DNA of 64,000 nucleotides, taken from positions 1,853,428 through 1,917,427 of the forward strand of contig NZ_JAMFTH010000001.1 of the NCBI RefSeq assembly GCF_024195295.1, read 5' to 3'. The notes beneath the pieces were generated by a model. That model was given only the letters and a program-made list of their open reading frames with translations. It ran no database searches and was not told the DNA's origin. Numbering within the stretch: the stretch's first letter is position 1; each line of letters starts with the position of its first letter. The position numbers were made by a program, and so were the translations under genes. This DNA comes from Gilvimarinus xylanilyticus (GTDB lineage: Bacteria > Pseudomonadota > Gammaproteobacteria > Pseudomonadales > Cellvibrionaceae). Of this stretch, positions 17,242 to 28,000 are shown piece by piece.

Positions 17242-20200
17242 CTAGCGTACAACGTCCATCAAGCGTTCATAGCTGTCCACTACGTCGTATTTCACTTTAT
17301 CTTGCTGGGTGTGGTTTTCCAATTCGGCAAAGAACTTTTTGGCGCAGTCGATTTTGGTCTGTTCTAGATCACGCAGTTTGAGTGAGTCCAGGGTGCCCTT
17401 GGTTTCGGCCACAAAGTAAATGTGCTTTACGCTGCCCTCTTTAAACGATATAGCCCAATCCGGGTTGTAGTCACCCACTGGGGTGGGAATAGTAAAGCCC
17501 CTGGGCAGTTTGGCGTACACCACCACTTCGCTACTGGTATCCAACTGGGTAACAAAGTCGTGCTCTACTTGCGAATCCACCACGGCACGGTCGTATACAT
17601 GGCGCTGCAGTAAGTCCGTCGCACGGCTAAAGTCCTGGCCGGTTTGCGCTTTGGTGAATATATCGGTTTCGTAGTGATCATCCACTGCGTTGTAGCTGAG
17701 CTTTTCAATAATCACTGCCGCTTTTTGGGTTTTAATCAGGCGGCTGGCTTCGCTGATAAACTGCTCGGGGTTTTGTTTGAATTGGTCAAAGGTTGCTTTG
17801 TAAATACCCGTGAGTATTTCTGCCACCGTGCGCCGGGTAAGCTCGGCCTCTTCGCTGATTTTACCTAGTAAGTCGTATTTCACCTTGGAGTGAACAGAGT
17901 GTCCCTGCTCGGTGGTAGTTTCGGATACTTTAAACCCTTTGCCTGCCGTTAAGCTGCTAGCAGTCAGGTCATTCGTTTGCGCGCCTGTTTGCACCACATA
18001 CTGCAGCGGCGTTACGCGAAGCTCCTTGTTTAAGTAATCAATACATTTGGCAATAAGCTCTGCAGAGTCGAAATCCACCCGGTACACCGCCTTGCGGTTG
18101 ATGCGGGCCCATAGCTCTTTAAACGCTTTTTTATCGAAATTGGCGTTCAGATTATTGCTCTTTATTTTGCGGCCGTCGGTGGTATCTGGCAGGTTGCGGC
18201 TGCTAAATACGCTGTCAATCAACTCAAACACACTGGCTTGATAGGCCTGCAAGTCATCGGGCAGCTTTGCCAGCTCGCCCTTATCTTTGGCCTCGTGATA
18301 AGTCTCGCTGATTTGATCCTGGTCGTCCGTATAGTCATTCTTGACCAGATAACGGTAAATCTGCCTTGCCAGGTTATCTGACACCTCCAGCTCGACCTCA
18401 TCAATTCTCAACACCTTGCCGACAAAGTAATCCATATCGGCTTTCTTGGGCCGAGATGTTAGAGTGTCGGCAATCTCTTTTTGCAGGCCGGCGACAAAGT
18501 CGTTGTAGCTTTCGCTGGCAATCACGGTGAGTACATTCACCTCATGCACTATAGCAGGGTGGTCGATACGTTCGCCGGTTTTGTCCACCGCCAGGCGCAG
18601 GCCACGGCCCACCTCTTGCCGGCGGCTGATGGTGTTGTCGCTGTGTTTGAGCATGCACATAACAAACACATTGGGGTTATCCCACCCCTCACGCAAGGCG
18701 GAGTGAGAGAAGATAAACCGAGTATCCTCCTCTAAGGACAGCAACCGCTCTTTGTCCTTCAGAATAAGGTCGTAGGCGTCTACGTCATCCGACAGGCCTT
18801 TCATCTCCCCTGACTTTTTCACCGCCGGGTCTATCAAGCGTTTTTTCTTGTCGATAGAGAAGTAACCATTATGGGTTCTATCTGGGGCGATACGTTCCAG
18901 GTACTCACGGTAGGCGTGGTTATCCAGGGGTAATTCCGACAGTACCTCTTTGCGCAGCAGGTCGTATTCTTCTTCAAAAATACGGGCGTATTCGCCTTTC
19001 TCGTCTTCCGCGCTGTAGTCGCGGTATTTGGCCACTTCGTCAATAAAAAACAGTGAGAGCACCTTTACGCCCTGCTCATACAGCTGCTTTTCTTTGTCAA
19101 AATGGGCGCGTATGGTCTCGCGTATTTGAATACGGCGCATGTCGTGTTCGGATATATCGCCGCTGGCATTGCCCGCCACCAGCTCCAGGCCGTTGCTGAA
19201 CTCTATGGCATCTTTGTTGTAATCAATCTGGCTGACGCTAAAGCCCTTGTACTGCTCCAGCCCGCCGCTTAACTCCAGCAGATTATCCCGAAAGCGCACC
19301 TTCTTTACCTGGCGCTTGATGTCGCCGCTTTTTATCTTTACCTCCATATCCAACCGGGCGACAGGCGCTTGCGGGGATATATCGATTCCTTCAAGGTACA
19401 GGTAGGCATTGGTACCCGACAACCCACGAGCCTGAACGCCCTTTACCGCAATTTTCTTAACCAGCTTTTGGTTGTAGGCGTCCACCGCATCTAGCCGGTG
19501 TACCTTTAGGTGGTTGGTTTTATGGGTAGCGGAATAGCGCAAAATTATCAGCGGGTTAAACTTGGGCAAGGCCTCAAGCGTCGCCTTACCTTCCATTTTT
19601 TGCGGCTCGTCCAGTATTAAAATGGGCCGATTGCCGGCGATTACATCAATCGGCCTGCGGCTTTGAAAGTCATCCAGCTCGTCGTAAATGCGGCGGTTAT
19701 CTTTGCCGCTGGCATTAAACGCCTGAATATTAATTACCATTACGTTAATTCCGGCATCGGAGCTAAAGCTTTCCAGCTCGTGCAGGCGCTTGGAATTGTA
19801 GGTAAAAAAACGTGCCTTTTTGCCGTAGCTTTGGCTAAAGTGATCGGCGGTAATGCTCAGCGTTTTCTGCACCCCTTCACGAATGGCAATGCTGGGCACC
19901 ATGACAATAAACTTGCTCCAGCCGTAACGGCGGTTCATCTCAAAAATGGTTTTAACGTAGCAATAGGTTTTGCCCGTGCCCGTTTCCATTTCTACATCCA
20001 GGTTTATCGGTGCCCCTGGTTTGTAGCTCTTTTTAACAGGCTTTCCCTTGTCGTCGGTAAAGTCTGTCAGGCTTTTCGATACCGCCAGGTTTTGCTCACG
20101 CTGTACCTTTTGGATTCGCGCCAACAAGGTTTCGCTACTTAGCTGAATGTCGGCATTTTTAAAGCCACTGTCATCGGCAGGCTCAGTTTGTTGGTACAGG

Positions 20201-20349
20201 TCCGACTGCTCCGGCCCTTGGGCAGGCCGAGCCGTGCCTTTATCGAGGGTATAGCTAATACCATCTACTCGGGGCTGGCCGGTAAAGCATTCCACCACGG
20301 CATCCACCGCAGCGGTTTGGTAAGGTTGTACTTTAAATTTCAGCTTCAT
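17242..20349 (-). CDS. res: Type III-like restriction endonuclease subunit Res
   Basis: A 1035-aa SF2 helicase-nuclease. Walker A METGTGKT is at residues 121-128, the DEAD-like box appears as DEPQ at 247-250 (usual for this Res branch), and [15 protein letters not shown] and [11 protein letters not shown] form helicase motifs V and VI. The C-terminal PD-(D/E)xK nuclease is intact: PD at 963-964 and ETK within VAETKG (980-985). In type III systems, Res acts only in complex with Mod, translocating or diffusing after recognition of unmethylated sites and cutting invading DNA. The mod gene is 52 bp upstream. Confidence 0.9.
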   Translation of the reverse strand: MKLKFKVQPYQTAAVDAVVECFTGQPRVDGISYTLDKGTARPAQGPEQSDLYQQTEPADDSGFKNADIQLSSETLLARIQKVQREQNLAVSKSLTDFTDDKGKPVKKSYKPGAPINLDVEMETGTGKTYCYVKTIFEMNRRYGWSKFIVMVPSIAIREGVQKTLSITADHFSQSYGKKARFFTYNSKRLHELESFSSDAGINVMVINIQAFNASGKDNRRIYDELDDFQSRRPIDVIAGNRPILILDEPQKMEGKATLEALPKFNPLIILRYSATHKTNHLKVHRLDAVDAYNQKLVKKIAVKGVQARGLSGTNAYLYLEGIDISPQAPVARLDMEVKIKSGDIKRQVKKVRFRDNLLELSGGLEQYKGFSVSQIDYNKDAIEFSNGLELVAGNASGDISEHDMRRIQIRETIRAHFDKEKQLYEQGVKVLSLFFIDEVAKYRDYSAEDEKGEYARIFEEEYDLLRKEVLSELPLDNHAYREYLERIAPDRTHNGYFSIDKKKRLIDPAVKKSGEMKGLSDDVDAYDLILKDKERLLSLEEDTRFIFSHSALREGWDNPNVFVMCMLKHSDNTISRRQEVGRGLRLAVDKTGERIDHPAIVHEVNVLTVIASESYNDFVAGLQKEIADTLTSRPKKADMDYFVGKVLRIDEVELEVSDNLARQIYRYLVKNDYTDDQDQISETYHEAKDKGELAKLPDDLQAYQASVFELIDSVFSSRNLPDTTDGRKIKSNNLNANFDKKAFKELWARINRKAVYRVDFDSAELIAKCIDYLNKELRVTPLQYVVQTGAQTNDLTASSLTAGKGFKVSETTTEQGHSVHSKVKYDLLGKISEEAELTRRTVAEILTGIYKATFDQFKQNPEQFISEASRLIKTQKAAVIIEKLSYNAVDDHYETDIFTKAQTGQDFSRATDLLQRHVYDRAVVDSQVEHDFVTQLDTSSEVVVYAKLPRGFTIPTPVGDYNPDWAISFKEGSVKHIYFVAETKGTLDSLKLRDLEQTKIDCAKKFFAELENHTQQDKVKYDVVDSYERLMDVVR

Positions 20350-20401
20350 AATCTACTCAGTGTTTACAGTGCGTAAAGGCTATTCCATTCCTAAATCAAG
20401 G

Positions 20402-22285
20402 CTAAATAACCTTGACCTCGGTATGGGGCGAATACTGCTTAAACAACTGAGTGACATTGATTTTTTGACTGTCCGAGCTAAAGGATAGATCCCGGAACAC
20501 TGCGCGTATTGGCTGGCATTTAGCCAGCTCTTCAATGAGGCTTTCGCTTATATCTGAATCAAAACACGCAACTAAGGCATTTTCGTCAACATAGAAAACA
20601 TTGTACTCACCCACTTTGTCGGCACGAACTGGAAGAGCTAAATCTACCCCCGAATCTATCAGAACTTGAAATAGCAAATCTTCACCTGAACGGTCAACAT
20701 TGATGTTATCAAGCGCATCAAAAAGGCCTTTCTGAGAAACTGAACCGGGTGAATGAAACACATTTTTAAAACTTGACGAGTCGATAAAAAATGATCGATA
20801 CCCCAGGTACTCACTATCCTTTAATTCTAGATCTCCCTTTATGAGATTCTCCTCAAAAGCATTAATTCTTGAACGACAAATATCTGCTATGGAAACTCCC
20901 TCTTGAGCACGCTCAGGGAGCTGTACTAGAATCCACTTTCTATCACCACCATCTTCTAAGTTTCTCTCTCCAACAGCTTGAGCCGTAGTCCCAGAACCAG
21001 CAAAAAAATCCATAACAATTGCTGATTCATCTTTGTTTGTAGAAATTTCTATCATTCGACTTATAAGTTTTACCGGCTTAGGTGTAACAAAAATCTGGTC
21101 TCCTGACTCAGCCGACATCAACTTGCTTAGTTGCTGTTTGGCGTTTCGGGTACTTCCTACCTCTTTCCAGTGCCAGTAAGTCTGAGGAATAACACCATTC
21201 CTAACTTCCGACAAAAACTTCTTTACGCCAGGACGATTTGTGCCATCCTTACCCCACCAAATTCTATTATCGTTATTTAACTCGTCAAATTTATCTCTTG
21301 ATACCCTCCAGTAACTTCCTGCTGGAGGTCCAGGTATCACATTTCCAGAGGGGGTAGTTATTTCATAGATTCCTTTACTATAAAAGTTCCGCGCAGCCAG
21401 ATCCCCTAACAGCCAAGGTCCTCTAGGGTCATTATCCGGATTTTGATACCTATCTACCATCTTTCCACTTCGAGGAAGAAGATTTGGCCTCCAAATTTCA
21501 GAATTTTTTGAATAGAGAAGAATGTAATCGTGATCCTCACTCAAATATTTCGCTGAATTTTTTGGACTATCCATTTTGTGCCAAATGATGGTCGCAATGA
21601 AGTTCTCCGATCCAAATATTTCATCACATATAGACCTAAGGTTATGATTTTCATTATCATCAATACTGATGAATATCGCTCCATCATCAGATAATAGTTT
21701 TCGAGCCACCTTAAGCCTCGAGTACATCATAGAAATCCAATCGGAGTGAAATCTTCCATTTGACTCTGTATTGGAAACAAGCTTTTTATTCAGCTCATCT
21801 TCTTGCCCGGTCAGCTCTAAGTACTCAGAACCAGAAATCTTGTAGTCATCGTCGTAAATAAAATCACGCCCGGTGTTATAGGGCGGATCGATATAGATCA
21901 TCTTTACCTTACCGAGGTAGGTTTCCTGGAGTAGCTTTAATGCCTCCAGATTATCACCTTCGATAAATAAGTTCTGGGTAGTATCAAAATTAACACTTTT
22001 CTCCCGACAAGGGCGCAAGGTTTTGGTAATAGGCGCATTGGCGGCCAACAGCGCCTCCCGTTTGCCCGGCCAGTTTAGGTGATACCGCTCTTGCGGCCCC
22101 TCCACAACGGAATCACTCAACTCCTGACGCAATTGATCAAAATCCACCGCCAGGCGCAGCTTGCCGTTGTTGTCTTTGGCTTCGGTGACGCAGCCCGGAA
22201 ACAGTTCGCGAATTTTCTCAATATTGCCTTGGGTTAAATCGGGGCTGTGCATTTTGAGTTTTTCGTTATCGTGGCTGTCCGCCAT
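20402..22285 (-). CDS. mod: Type III-like site-specific DNA methyltransferase Mod
   Basis: A 627-aa methyltransferase from ATG 22285 (GGAGCAC ribosome site); the further upstream start would overlap rloB. Motif IV DPPYN is at residues 133-137 and the SAM motif FAGSGT at 428-433, the beta-class order of N6-adenine Mod subunits. Residues about 145-500 are encoded by clearly AT-richer DNA (roughly 20800-21850) than the flanks. This stretch includes the target-recognition domain, so the specificity region has probably been exchanged. Mod modifies one strand of an asymmetric site and provides specificity to Res. Confidence 0.92.
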   Translation of the reverse strand: MADSHDNEKLKMHSPDLTQGNIEKIRELFPGCVTEAKDNNGKLRLAVDFDQLRQELSDSVVEGPQERYHLNWPGKREALLAANAPITKTLRPCREKSVNFDTTQNLFIEGDNLEALKLLQETYLGKVKMIYIDPPYNTGRDFIYDDDYKISGSEYLELTGQEDELNKKLVSNTESNGRFHSDWISMMYSRLKVARKLLSDDGAIFISIDDNENHNLRSICDEIFGSENFIATIIWHKMDSPKNSAKYLSEDHDYILLYSKNSEIWRPNLLPRSGKMVDRYQNPDNDPRGPWLLGDLAARNFYSKGIYEITTPSGNVIPGPPAGSYWRVSRDKFDELNNDNRIWWGKDGTNRPGVKKFLSEVRNGVIPQTYWHWKEVGSTRNAKQQLSKLMSAESGDQIFVTPKPVKLISRMIEISTNKDESAIVMDFFAGSGTTAQAVGERNLEDGGDRKWILVQLPERAQEGVSIADICRSRINAFEENLIKGDLELKDSEYLGYRSFFIDSSSFKNVFHSPGSVSQKGLFDALDNINVDRSGEDLLFQVLIDSGVDLALPVRADKVGEYNVFYVDENALVACFDSDISESLIEELAKCQPIRAVFRDLSFSSDSQKINVTQLFKQYSPHTEVKVI

Positions 22286-22313
22286 GGTAGTGCTCCTAAC
22301 GAGGCTGCAAGGT

Positions 22314-22991
22314 TTAGGCTTTGCTGCCACCTTTTAATGTTTGAAGGTATTGAACCAGTGTATGAATATGGGTACTGGGGTTGTCTGTGTTATTCCCTTC
22401 GGCCTGACGTAAAGCCCGCTCGGCATTCGCTATGGCAAAAGGAAGCTGATCGATTAACTCGGCAAATACACCCCGCGTACCTTTGGTGTAAGCTGGCATA
22501 TAGTTTTGCAACTGTTTGAGCACTTGCGCCCCTGCACTGTTGCCTGGCAGATTGGCATAAGGCCGGGTGTTGGGCCCAAAGTGCAGCAACAACCAGTACT
22601 CAAAACATGGGACTGAGGTTACCGCTTGCAACGCCCCTTTGGGCGTGAACTGCTTAATTTGGTTGAGTGCACCCTGGTAATTAGGGTGTGCGTCTTTATC
22701 AAACACGCAAAAGACTTTATCGAACGGGTCACCCGCATCGCGCTCTTCACGGTAACGTTGCTTGGCGTGGCTAACAACGCTAAGCGGGTCTGAACCGCAC
22801 TCGCCGGTTATTTCGACATTAGCGCCGTTTAGGCCATAGTAATCTTTTACGCCATTAAAGTAGTGGGGCTCGGTTTTCTCGCCTTCGCAGACAATCAACA
22901 CCTTATCGTAAGGGTCGCGGCGTGCACGGCGGCGCGAGACCTGTTTGGCCGAGCGCGCCCTGCGTTTATGAAAAAGATCATCCGTACCCAT
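22314..22991 (-). CDS. rloB: RloB-family TOPRIM-like protein
   Basis: A 225-aa protein starting at ATG 22991, directly after the rloA stop (TGATATG). The basic N-terminus (KRRARSAKQVSRRRARRD) leads into a TOPRIM-like core: VLIVCEGEKTEPHYF (Glu at 36) and CVFDKDAHPN (Asp 98 and 100), followed by SVPCFEYWLLLHFG. RloB proteins pair with RloA-type ATPases and are related to AbiLii and the PARIS toxin AriB. The probable role is a nuclease effector released or activated upon infection. The gene was named after restriction-linked ORFs, which fits its place within a restriction operon here. Confidence 0.85.
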   Translation of the reverse strand: MGTDDLFHKRRARSAKQVSRRRARRDPYDKVLIVCEGEKTEPHYFNGVKDYYGLNGANVEITGECGSDPLSVVSHAKQRYREERDAGDPFDKVFCVFDKDAHPNYQGALNQIKQFTPKGALQAVTSVPCFEYWLLLHFGPNTRPYANLPGNSAGAQVLKQLQNYMPAYTKGTRGVFAELIDQLPFAIANAERALRQAEGNNTDNPSTHIHTLVQYLQTLKGGSKA

Positions 22992-22992
22992 A

Positions 22993-24264
22993 TCAGCCTT
23001 GAACATCCAGCGGGCGAATATAGGGCAAAGCACCATAACGGCCTGAAAAGTACGCCAGCTCTAGATTCTCGCGCCCTTTGCGGGGGTTAAAATCGGTTAA
23101 CGGATACAGGTGCGAGGCTTGCTGGTCGTCTTTCTCGCAAAACCAGATTTGATCACGCCGGAAAACCTCTTGATTTAAAATTGAGGTTTCATGGGTGGTA
23201 AACACCAGTTGCGCGTTTTTAGGGTTGGTTTTATCGCTATGGAATAACTGCACCAAAAACTGCACCAGCTTTGGGTGAAGGTTATCGTGCAGCTCATCAA
23301 TAAACAGCACATAGCCATTTTTAAGACTGTCTAACCAGGGGCCGGCAAAAGCAAAAAGCTTTTGTGTGCCGTCGGATTCGTCTTCAAAATCAAAGATAAC
23401 ATTGTCGCCTTCGGCTGTTTTATGCACCGTGCGAATATTAATAATCTCCTTGTCCTGCATCTCGTTAAGTAGCGCTTTTTTCATATACTCCGGCATTTCT
23501 TCCGGCAGTGTTTTAGGATCTAACGGATTACTTTCGACAAGTACATCGTCAATATTTAAGTCCGCGGCGCGCAAAAACTCCATCACTTTGGACTTTTCTT
23601 CTTTTTCACACAGGGAAACACTAAAAGCGGCATTCCATCCTTGTACGTTGGTCATACGCAGCGTACTGCGGAACCAGTCGTAAATGGGCTGCAATTGTTT
23701 GCTGTTGAGTTGCACTGCTGAAGATAGAAACAAAGCATTATCGCGGGTGCTACGCTGCCATAGCTGCTTTTCGCCGGTTAGGTTATTGCCCAAGTCCCAC
23801 TCGTGTTGGCCCGCCTCGTCATTCCAGGCGCGGGCAAACCAGCGTTGCGCTCGGCCTTTGGGGTAAGCAAACAGCCATTCTTCGTCAATACGCTTTTCGG
23901 TGGCGGTAAAGCCGTATTGATACCGTACGCCGTCTACCAGAAAGATGACTTCAAACTCGCACGGGGCAGACAGTGTGGCGCGACTAAGCCGATAAGGCGC
24001 TACGGGCAGTTTATCGCCGCGTTTCAGGTTAGTGGCCGAATTAACCACAATATCCTTCATGGCCCGAATGGCCTTTAGGAAGTTGGATTTACCGCTGGCA
24101 TTGGGGCCGTAGATAGCCGCCGAGCGCAGTAGCTCAAACTCGTTGGCCGCTTTAGCGGTAAAGCTGTTGGTGGCGGCCATTTCGTCGCCATTGCCCCGGG
24201 CGAGGGTGAAGGTTTGCTTGTCGCGTAAAGACCGGTAGTTGGTTACGCTAAACTCGATGAGCAT
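22993..24264 (-). CDS. rloA: RloA-type AAA ATPase (AbiLi/AAA15)
   Basis: A 423-aa ABC/SMC-like ATPase: Walker A GPNASGKS at residues 53-60, Walker B VLFIDELHDNLHP, and a late FTTHETSIL H-loop. N-terminal MLIEFSVTNYRSLRDKQTFTL is typical of AAA15/COG1106 proteins. With RloB it forms an AbiL- or PARIS-like pair in which the ATPase holds the TOPRIM effector until a trigger is sensed (family knowledge; not shown here). It is separated from the upstream DUF4391 gene by 132 bp that contain an operator-like repeat, so it likely has its own promoter driving rloAB-mod-res. Confidence 0.87.
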   Translation of the reverse strand: MLIEFSVTNYRSLRDKQTFTLARGNGDEMAATNSFTAKAANEFELLRSAAIYGPNASGKSNFLKAIRAMKDIVVNSATNLKRGDKLPVAPYRLSRATLSAPCEFEVIFLVDGVRYQYGFTATEKRIDEEWLFAYPKGRAQRWFARAWNDEAGQHEWDLGNNLTGEKQLWQRSTRDNALFLSSAVQLNSKQLQPIYDWFRSTLRMTNVQGWNAAFSVSLCEKEEKSKVMEFLRAADLNIDDVLVESNPLDPKTLPEEMPEYMKKALLNEMQDKEIINIRTVHKTAEGDNVIFDFEDESDGTQKLFAFAGPWLDSLKNGYVLFIDELHDNLHPKLVQFLVQLFHSDKTNPKNAQLVFTTHETSILNQEVFRRDQIWFCEKDDQQASHLYPLTDFNPRKGRENLELAYFSGRYGALPYIRPLDVQG

Positions 24265-24294
24265 CAGAATCTCTCTGGCATTGTATTTGGGGGA

Positions 24295-24358
24295 ATTTTG
24301 TCAAAAATAGCAAACAAAAGCTTACACTTCCATATTAAACCGCCATTTTTGACAATAT
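24295..24358 (-). promoter_or_regulatory. Operator-like inverted repeat in the rloA leader (copy 2)
   Basis: ATTTTGTCAAAAAT (24295-24308) and ATTTTTGACAATAT (24345-24358) form an inverted pair in an AT-rich gap. The first element is identical to 15332-15345 upstream of alpA. An internal promoter for rloAB-mod-res is likely here. Confidence 0.5.
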
Positions 24359-24396
24359 TTACCATAAATAATCCTGTAGAACCGATAGAGCCCGTT

Positions 24397-25059
24397 TTAA
24401 GTTGCTCTAAGCGCCACTAACGACTCTTGCCTGGTGCGAAGTTCGCGGTTTAGCTCCACCTTGCGATTAAACTGCACCTGGCGCTGCAGCTGCCCCTGTA
24501 AGCGCTCTATTTGCCGCTCCAGCGCTGCTATTTGCTCAAACCGCTCTGCTGCTTGCCATAGGGTTTCGCCCGCCTGTAAAGGCTCTGGCAGTATGGGGGC
24601 CAGCATTTGCTGGTACAGGCCGCCCAAATTAACGGCAACCGGTAGCGGCTGGCGCGGGGCGTCAGCCGCCAGCCAGTCGCTTTGGTAGTAAATAGCCGGC
24701 GCTTTGAGCTTACTTTCGCTTACCTTAGCCGTTGATTTTATGGCCGCCATTACTTGCCGACCCCGCGCACCGCGTACCTCAAAAATCAGCGGAAAGCTGA
24801 TGGCTTTATCGATACAGGCCAACACGGCCTCGGATACCTCTGCCCCTTTGGGGTGAAGCTCCAGTATTTGCACCTCACTCACCCGACGGCTGGCGGGTAA
24901 ATTCAGGGTGTCGGGCGACAGCTTATGCCGCCAGATGATTTTATCCACTTCATCCACCAACGCCTGGCGCAATGCCGTTTTGGGTTTGGCGTACTGGTAT
25001 ATTTTGGTTTTAGGTAACACCCGGCCGAAATAAGTGGTTTTGGGGTAGTCGAATAACAC
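24397..25059 (-). CDS. DUF4391 domain protein
   Basis: A 220-aa protein from GTG 25059, with GGAG 8 bp upstream and only 12 bp after the helicase stop. The sequence has the DUF4391 pattern (LFDYPKTTYFGRVLPKTKIY, DEVDKIIWRHKLSPDTLNLP, ILELHPKGAEV) and a C-terminal coiled coil (LERQIERLQGQLQRQVQFNR). DUF4391 proteins are generally encoded next to large helicases of defence systems and their function is not established; they may be adaptors. Coupling to the helicase is strongly implied by spacing. Confidence 0.82.
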   Translation of the reverse strand: MLFDYPKTTYFGRVLPKTKIYQYAKPKTALRQALVDEVDKIIWRHKLSPDTLNLPASRRVSEVQILELHPKGAEVSEAVLACIDKAISFPLIFEVRGARGRQVMAAIKSTAKVSESKLKAPAIYYQSDWLAADAPRQPLPVAVNLGGLYQQMLAPILPEPLQAGETLWQAAERFEQIAALERQIERLQGQLQRQVQFNRKVELNRELRTRQESLVALRAT

Positions 25060-25071
25060 CGCAGCTACTCC

Positions 25072-28000
25072 TTAGTCGCCTGCCGCAATATCAACTGCCT
25101 GCACCGCAATAAATGCCACTAACTCAAAATCATCTTGCCCCTGCACGGCATTCACCAAAGCTGTAGTGCTACCGCTGGTGAACAGGCTATCCAGGTCTTT
25201 GTCAGCTTTCAGTTCGACCATAGAGTTAATGGCGTGGTTGAGCAGCTCGGTACAGTGCTCCATTTGCCGACCATCCTCAGTCAGCTGATTAAAGGGCCTA
25301 TAGGCGCTGGGTACGGGTTTATCTTGGCCTTTGCAAGCGCTGCGCATTAAATCTAGCAAGCGCTTGGCATCAAAGTGACTGGCGAGAATGTCGCCCTGCT
25401 CATTGATATAAATTAAATAATACGGATGCAGGCGGTTGTGCTGATCCGCCACGGGGGCTTTTTTGCGGCTTTTCAAAGCGAACATTAACCCCGGCTGTAG
25501 CCCTAACTGTGGATTAGCCGGCACTACGGCATGTAACCCTTTGGGTACGCCTGATAAATCACCATTGGCTTTGACGTAGTTAAGTAAATCCATGCGAAAG
25601 TCGTTGAGGCCCAGGTCGGTAATGGATATGCCGGTGCGCACGTCTTCCAGCTCTATCACTTCATCTTGCAGCTTACGCAACTGTTCGCGGCGGTAATTTA
25701 CATCGTTAGCTTGAGCGGTCAGTACGTTGTCGTCGCCGGTAGCGGTAACGTCCAAAATAGTCATGCGGCTTTCGACGCGGTCTTTTAGATTGATGTACTC
25801 ATCCAAGGTAATGTCGGGCCAGTAATTCACCAACTGGATGCTGGCATTGGGGGAACCTATCCGGTCGATCCGGCCAAAGCGCTGAACAATGCGCACCGGG
25901 TTCCAGTGAATATCGTAGTTGATTAGATAATCGCAATCCTGCAGGTTTTGCCCTTCAGATATGCAATCGGTAGCGATAAGAATATCAATTTCGGCGGGCT
26001 CGTCCGGCAATATTTGTGCTTTATTTTTTGACTTAGGGCTAAACAACGTTAGCACCTCTTGCAGATCGTAACCCTTGCGGCCAGACTTTAACGTTGAACG
26101 CGGGTTACCGGTACCCGTCACCTCGGCTAGGTGTAACCCCTGCTCTACGGTAGGCAAACTTTGGGCGAGCTGCTCGTAAAGGTAATCGGCGGTATCGGCA
26201 AAGGCCGTAAAAATAAGCACCTTGCGATTGCCAGGGTTAATGGGGTTTTGCAATTTATCACGTACGTGCTGCTGCAGGTGCTGGAGCTTTGCGTCTTCGT
26301 CTGGGGTAACCTTCTGCATGTTGCTATACAGCGCTTGAATAATTTCCCGGTCGGCGCGAAGCTCTTGGCCCCAGCTGAGTAAGTCCATGTCTGCCAAATT
26401 GATTTTTACCTTACCACCCACGGTTAAACCATCTGGCATGGCAATGTCGTCGTCATCGCCTTCCAGATCATCCAGAAGGCCACTCCAATCCCCCACACCG
26501 GTATTGCCAGGCTGATCACCGCCGGCCTCAAAGGCATCAATTTTATCCAGCGTGGATTCAATAATGCCAAGCAGCTTACCTAAGGTTAACCGGAAAGCAT
26601 GTACGGAGCTTTCCAGGCGCTTCAATAGATTGGTGGTCATCAGTGCCTGCAGGCTTTTTTCCCGATCTACTTGCTTGAGCTTACCGCGGCCATCATCTAC
26701 CTCAGTATCGTAAAGCTTTTCGTACTTTTTGATGCGGCTAGGCAATATGTAGCTAATAGGCGCGTAAACCGCGAGTTTAAGCAGCACCAATTGTTCGACG
26801 ATTTGATTCAAATTCATTACGTCGCCGCGGCTGGTAATGGGACGGTTGAATGAGAGAGGGATACGTCGCTCTGGAAATTGGCCTATTTCACTGGTGTCGT
26901 AAAAGGTTTGTATATGCTTGCGTGAGCGCGCAATGGTGACACTATCCAACAGTTCAAAAAAATCAAAACTGAGTTCATCCAATATAGCCTGAGCCGTGCG
27001 GTGCTCAGGCTCTAACTCTTGCCAACGGTTAAAAGCGGCTTGAGCGTTTTTAAAGATAGTGTCAATTGAATTGCCTGAGTGCAGGTGTTTGCTAAAGGCT
27101 TCTGTATCGCCCTCGTAGGCCAAGGCAAGCTGGTTTTTTAAGTCGGTAAAGCGGTTATTAACCGGGGTCGCTGAAAGCATTAGCACCTTGGTTTTAACAC
27201 CTTCACGCACCACTTGGCGCATCAGGCGCTCGTAGCGGGTTTCACGCTCTTTTACCGCTGGGTTGTTACGGAAGTTGTGGGATTCATCAATCACCACCAA
27301 GTCGTAGTTACCCCAGTTAATCTGGTTGAGCTTCATACCGAAAGATTCGCCCGAGTGGCGGCTTAAATCGGTATGGCAGAGAACATCGAAGTTGAAGCGG
27401 TCTTTGAATAAGATATTGGTTTTCAGGTTACCCTTAAAAGCCAACCAGTTGTCAGCCAGCTTTTTGGGGCACAACACCAATACGGAGCGGTTGCGCAGTT
27501 CGTAATATTTAATAACCGCCAGGGCACTAAAAGTTTTACCTAAACCAACGCTGTCGGCCAATATGCAGCCATTGTAGGTTTCCAGCTTGTTAATAATACC
27601 GGTAGCGGCATCGCGCTGAAAATTAAACAGCTTATTCCAGATAACCGTATCCTGATAACCGGTACGGTCATTAGGCAGCACGTCATCGTCAAGCTCTTGC
27701 AGGAATTCGTGAAAAATATTGAATAGAATTATAAAGTAAACCCGCTCGGGGGAATTCTCTTGATAGACAGATTCAATATGCTCGCAAATGGCCTCAGTAA
27801 CGTCCTGAAGCTTTTCTTGGTCGTTCCATAATTGGTCAAACAAGGCCATGTACTGCTGTGTCATAGCCGAGTCGGTTACTTTATGCACAAAATTAGAGAC
27901 GGCATCACCTTTTTTGTACCCCAAGTCGACCGCGGTAAAGCCATGTAGCGGCATATAAACCGTGCTGGCGCTTGGGCTTTGCGCGTAGATGTACTGCTGC

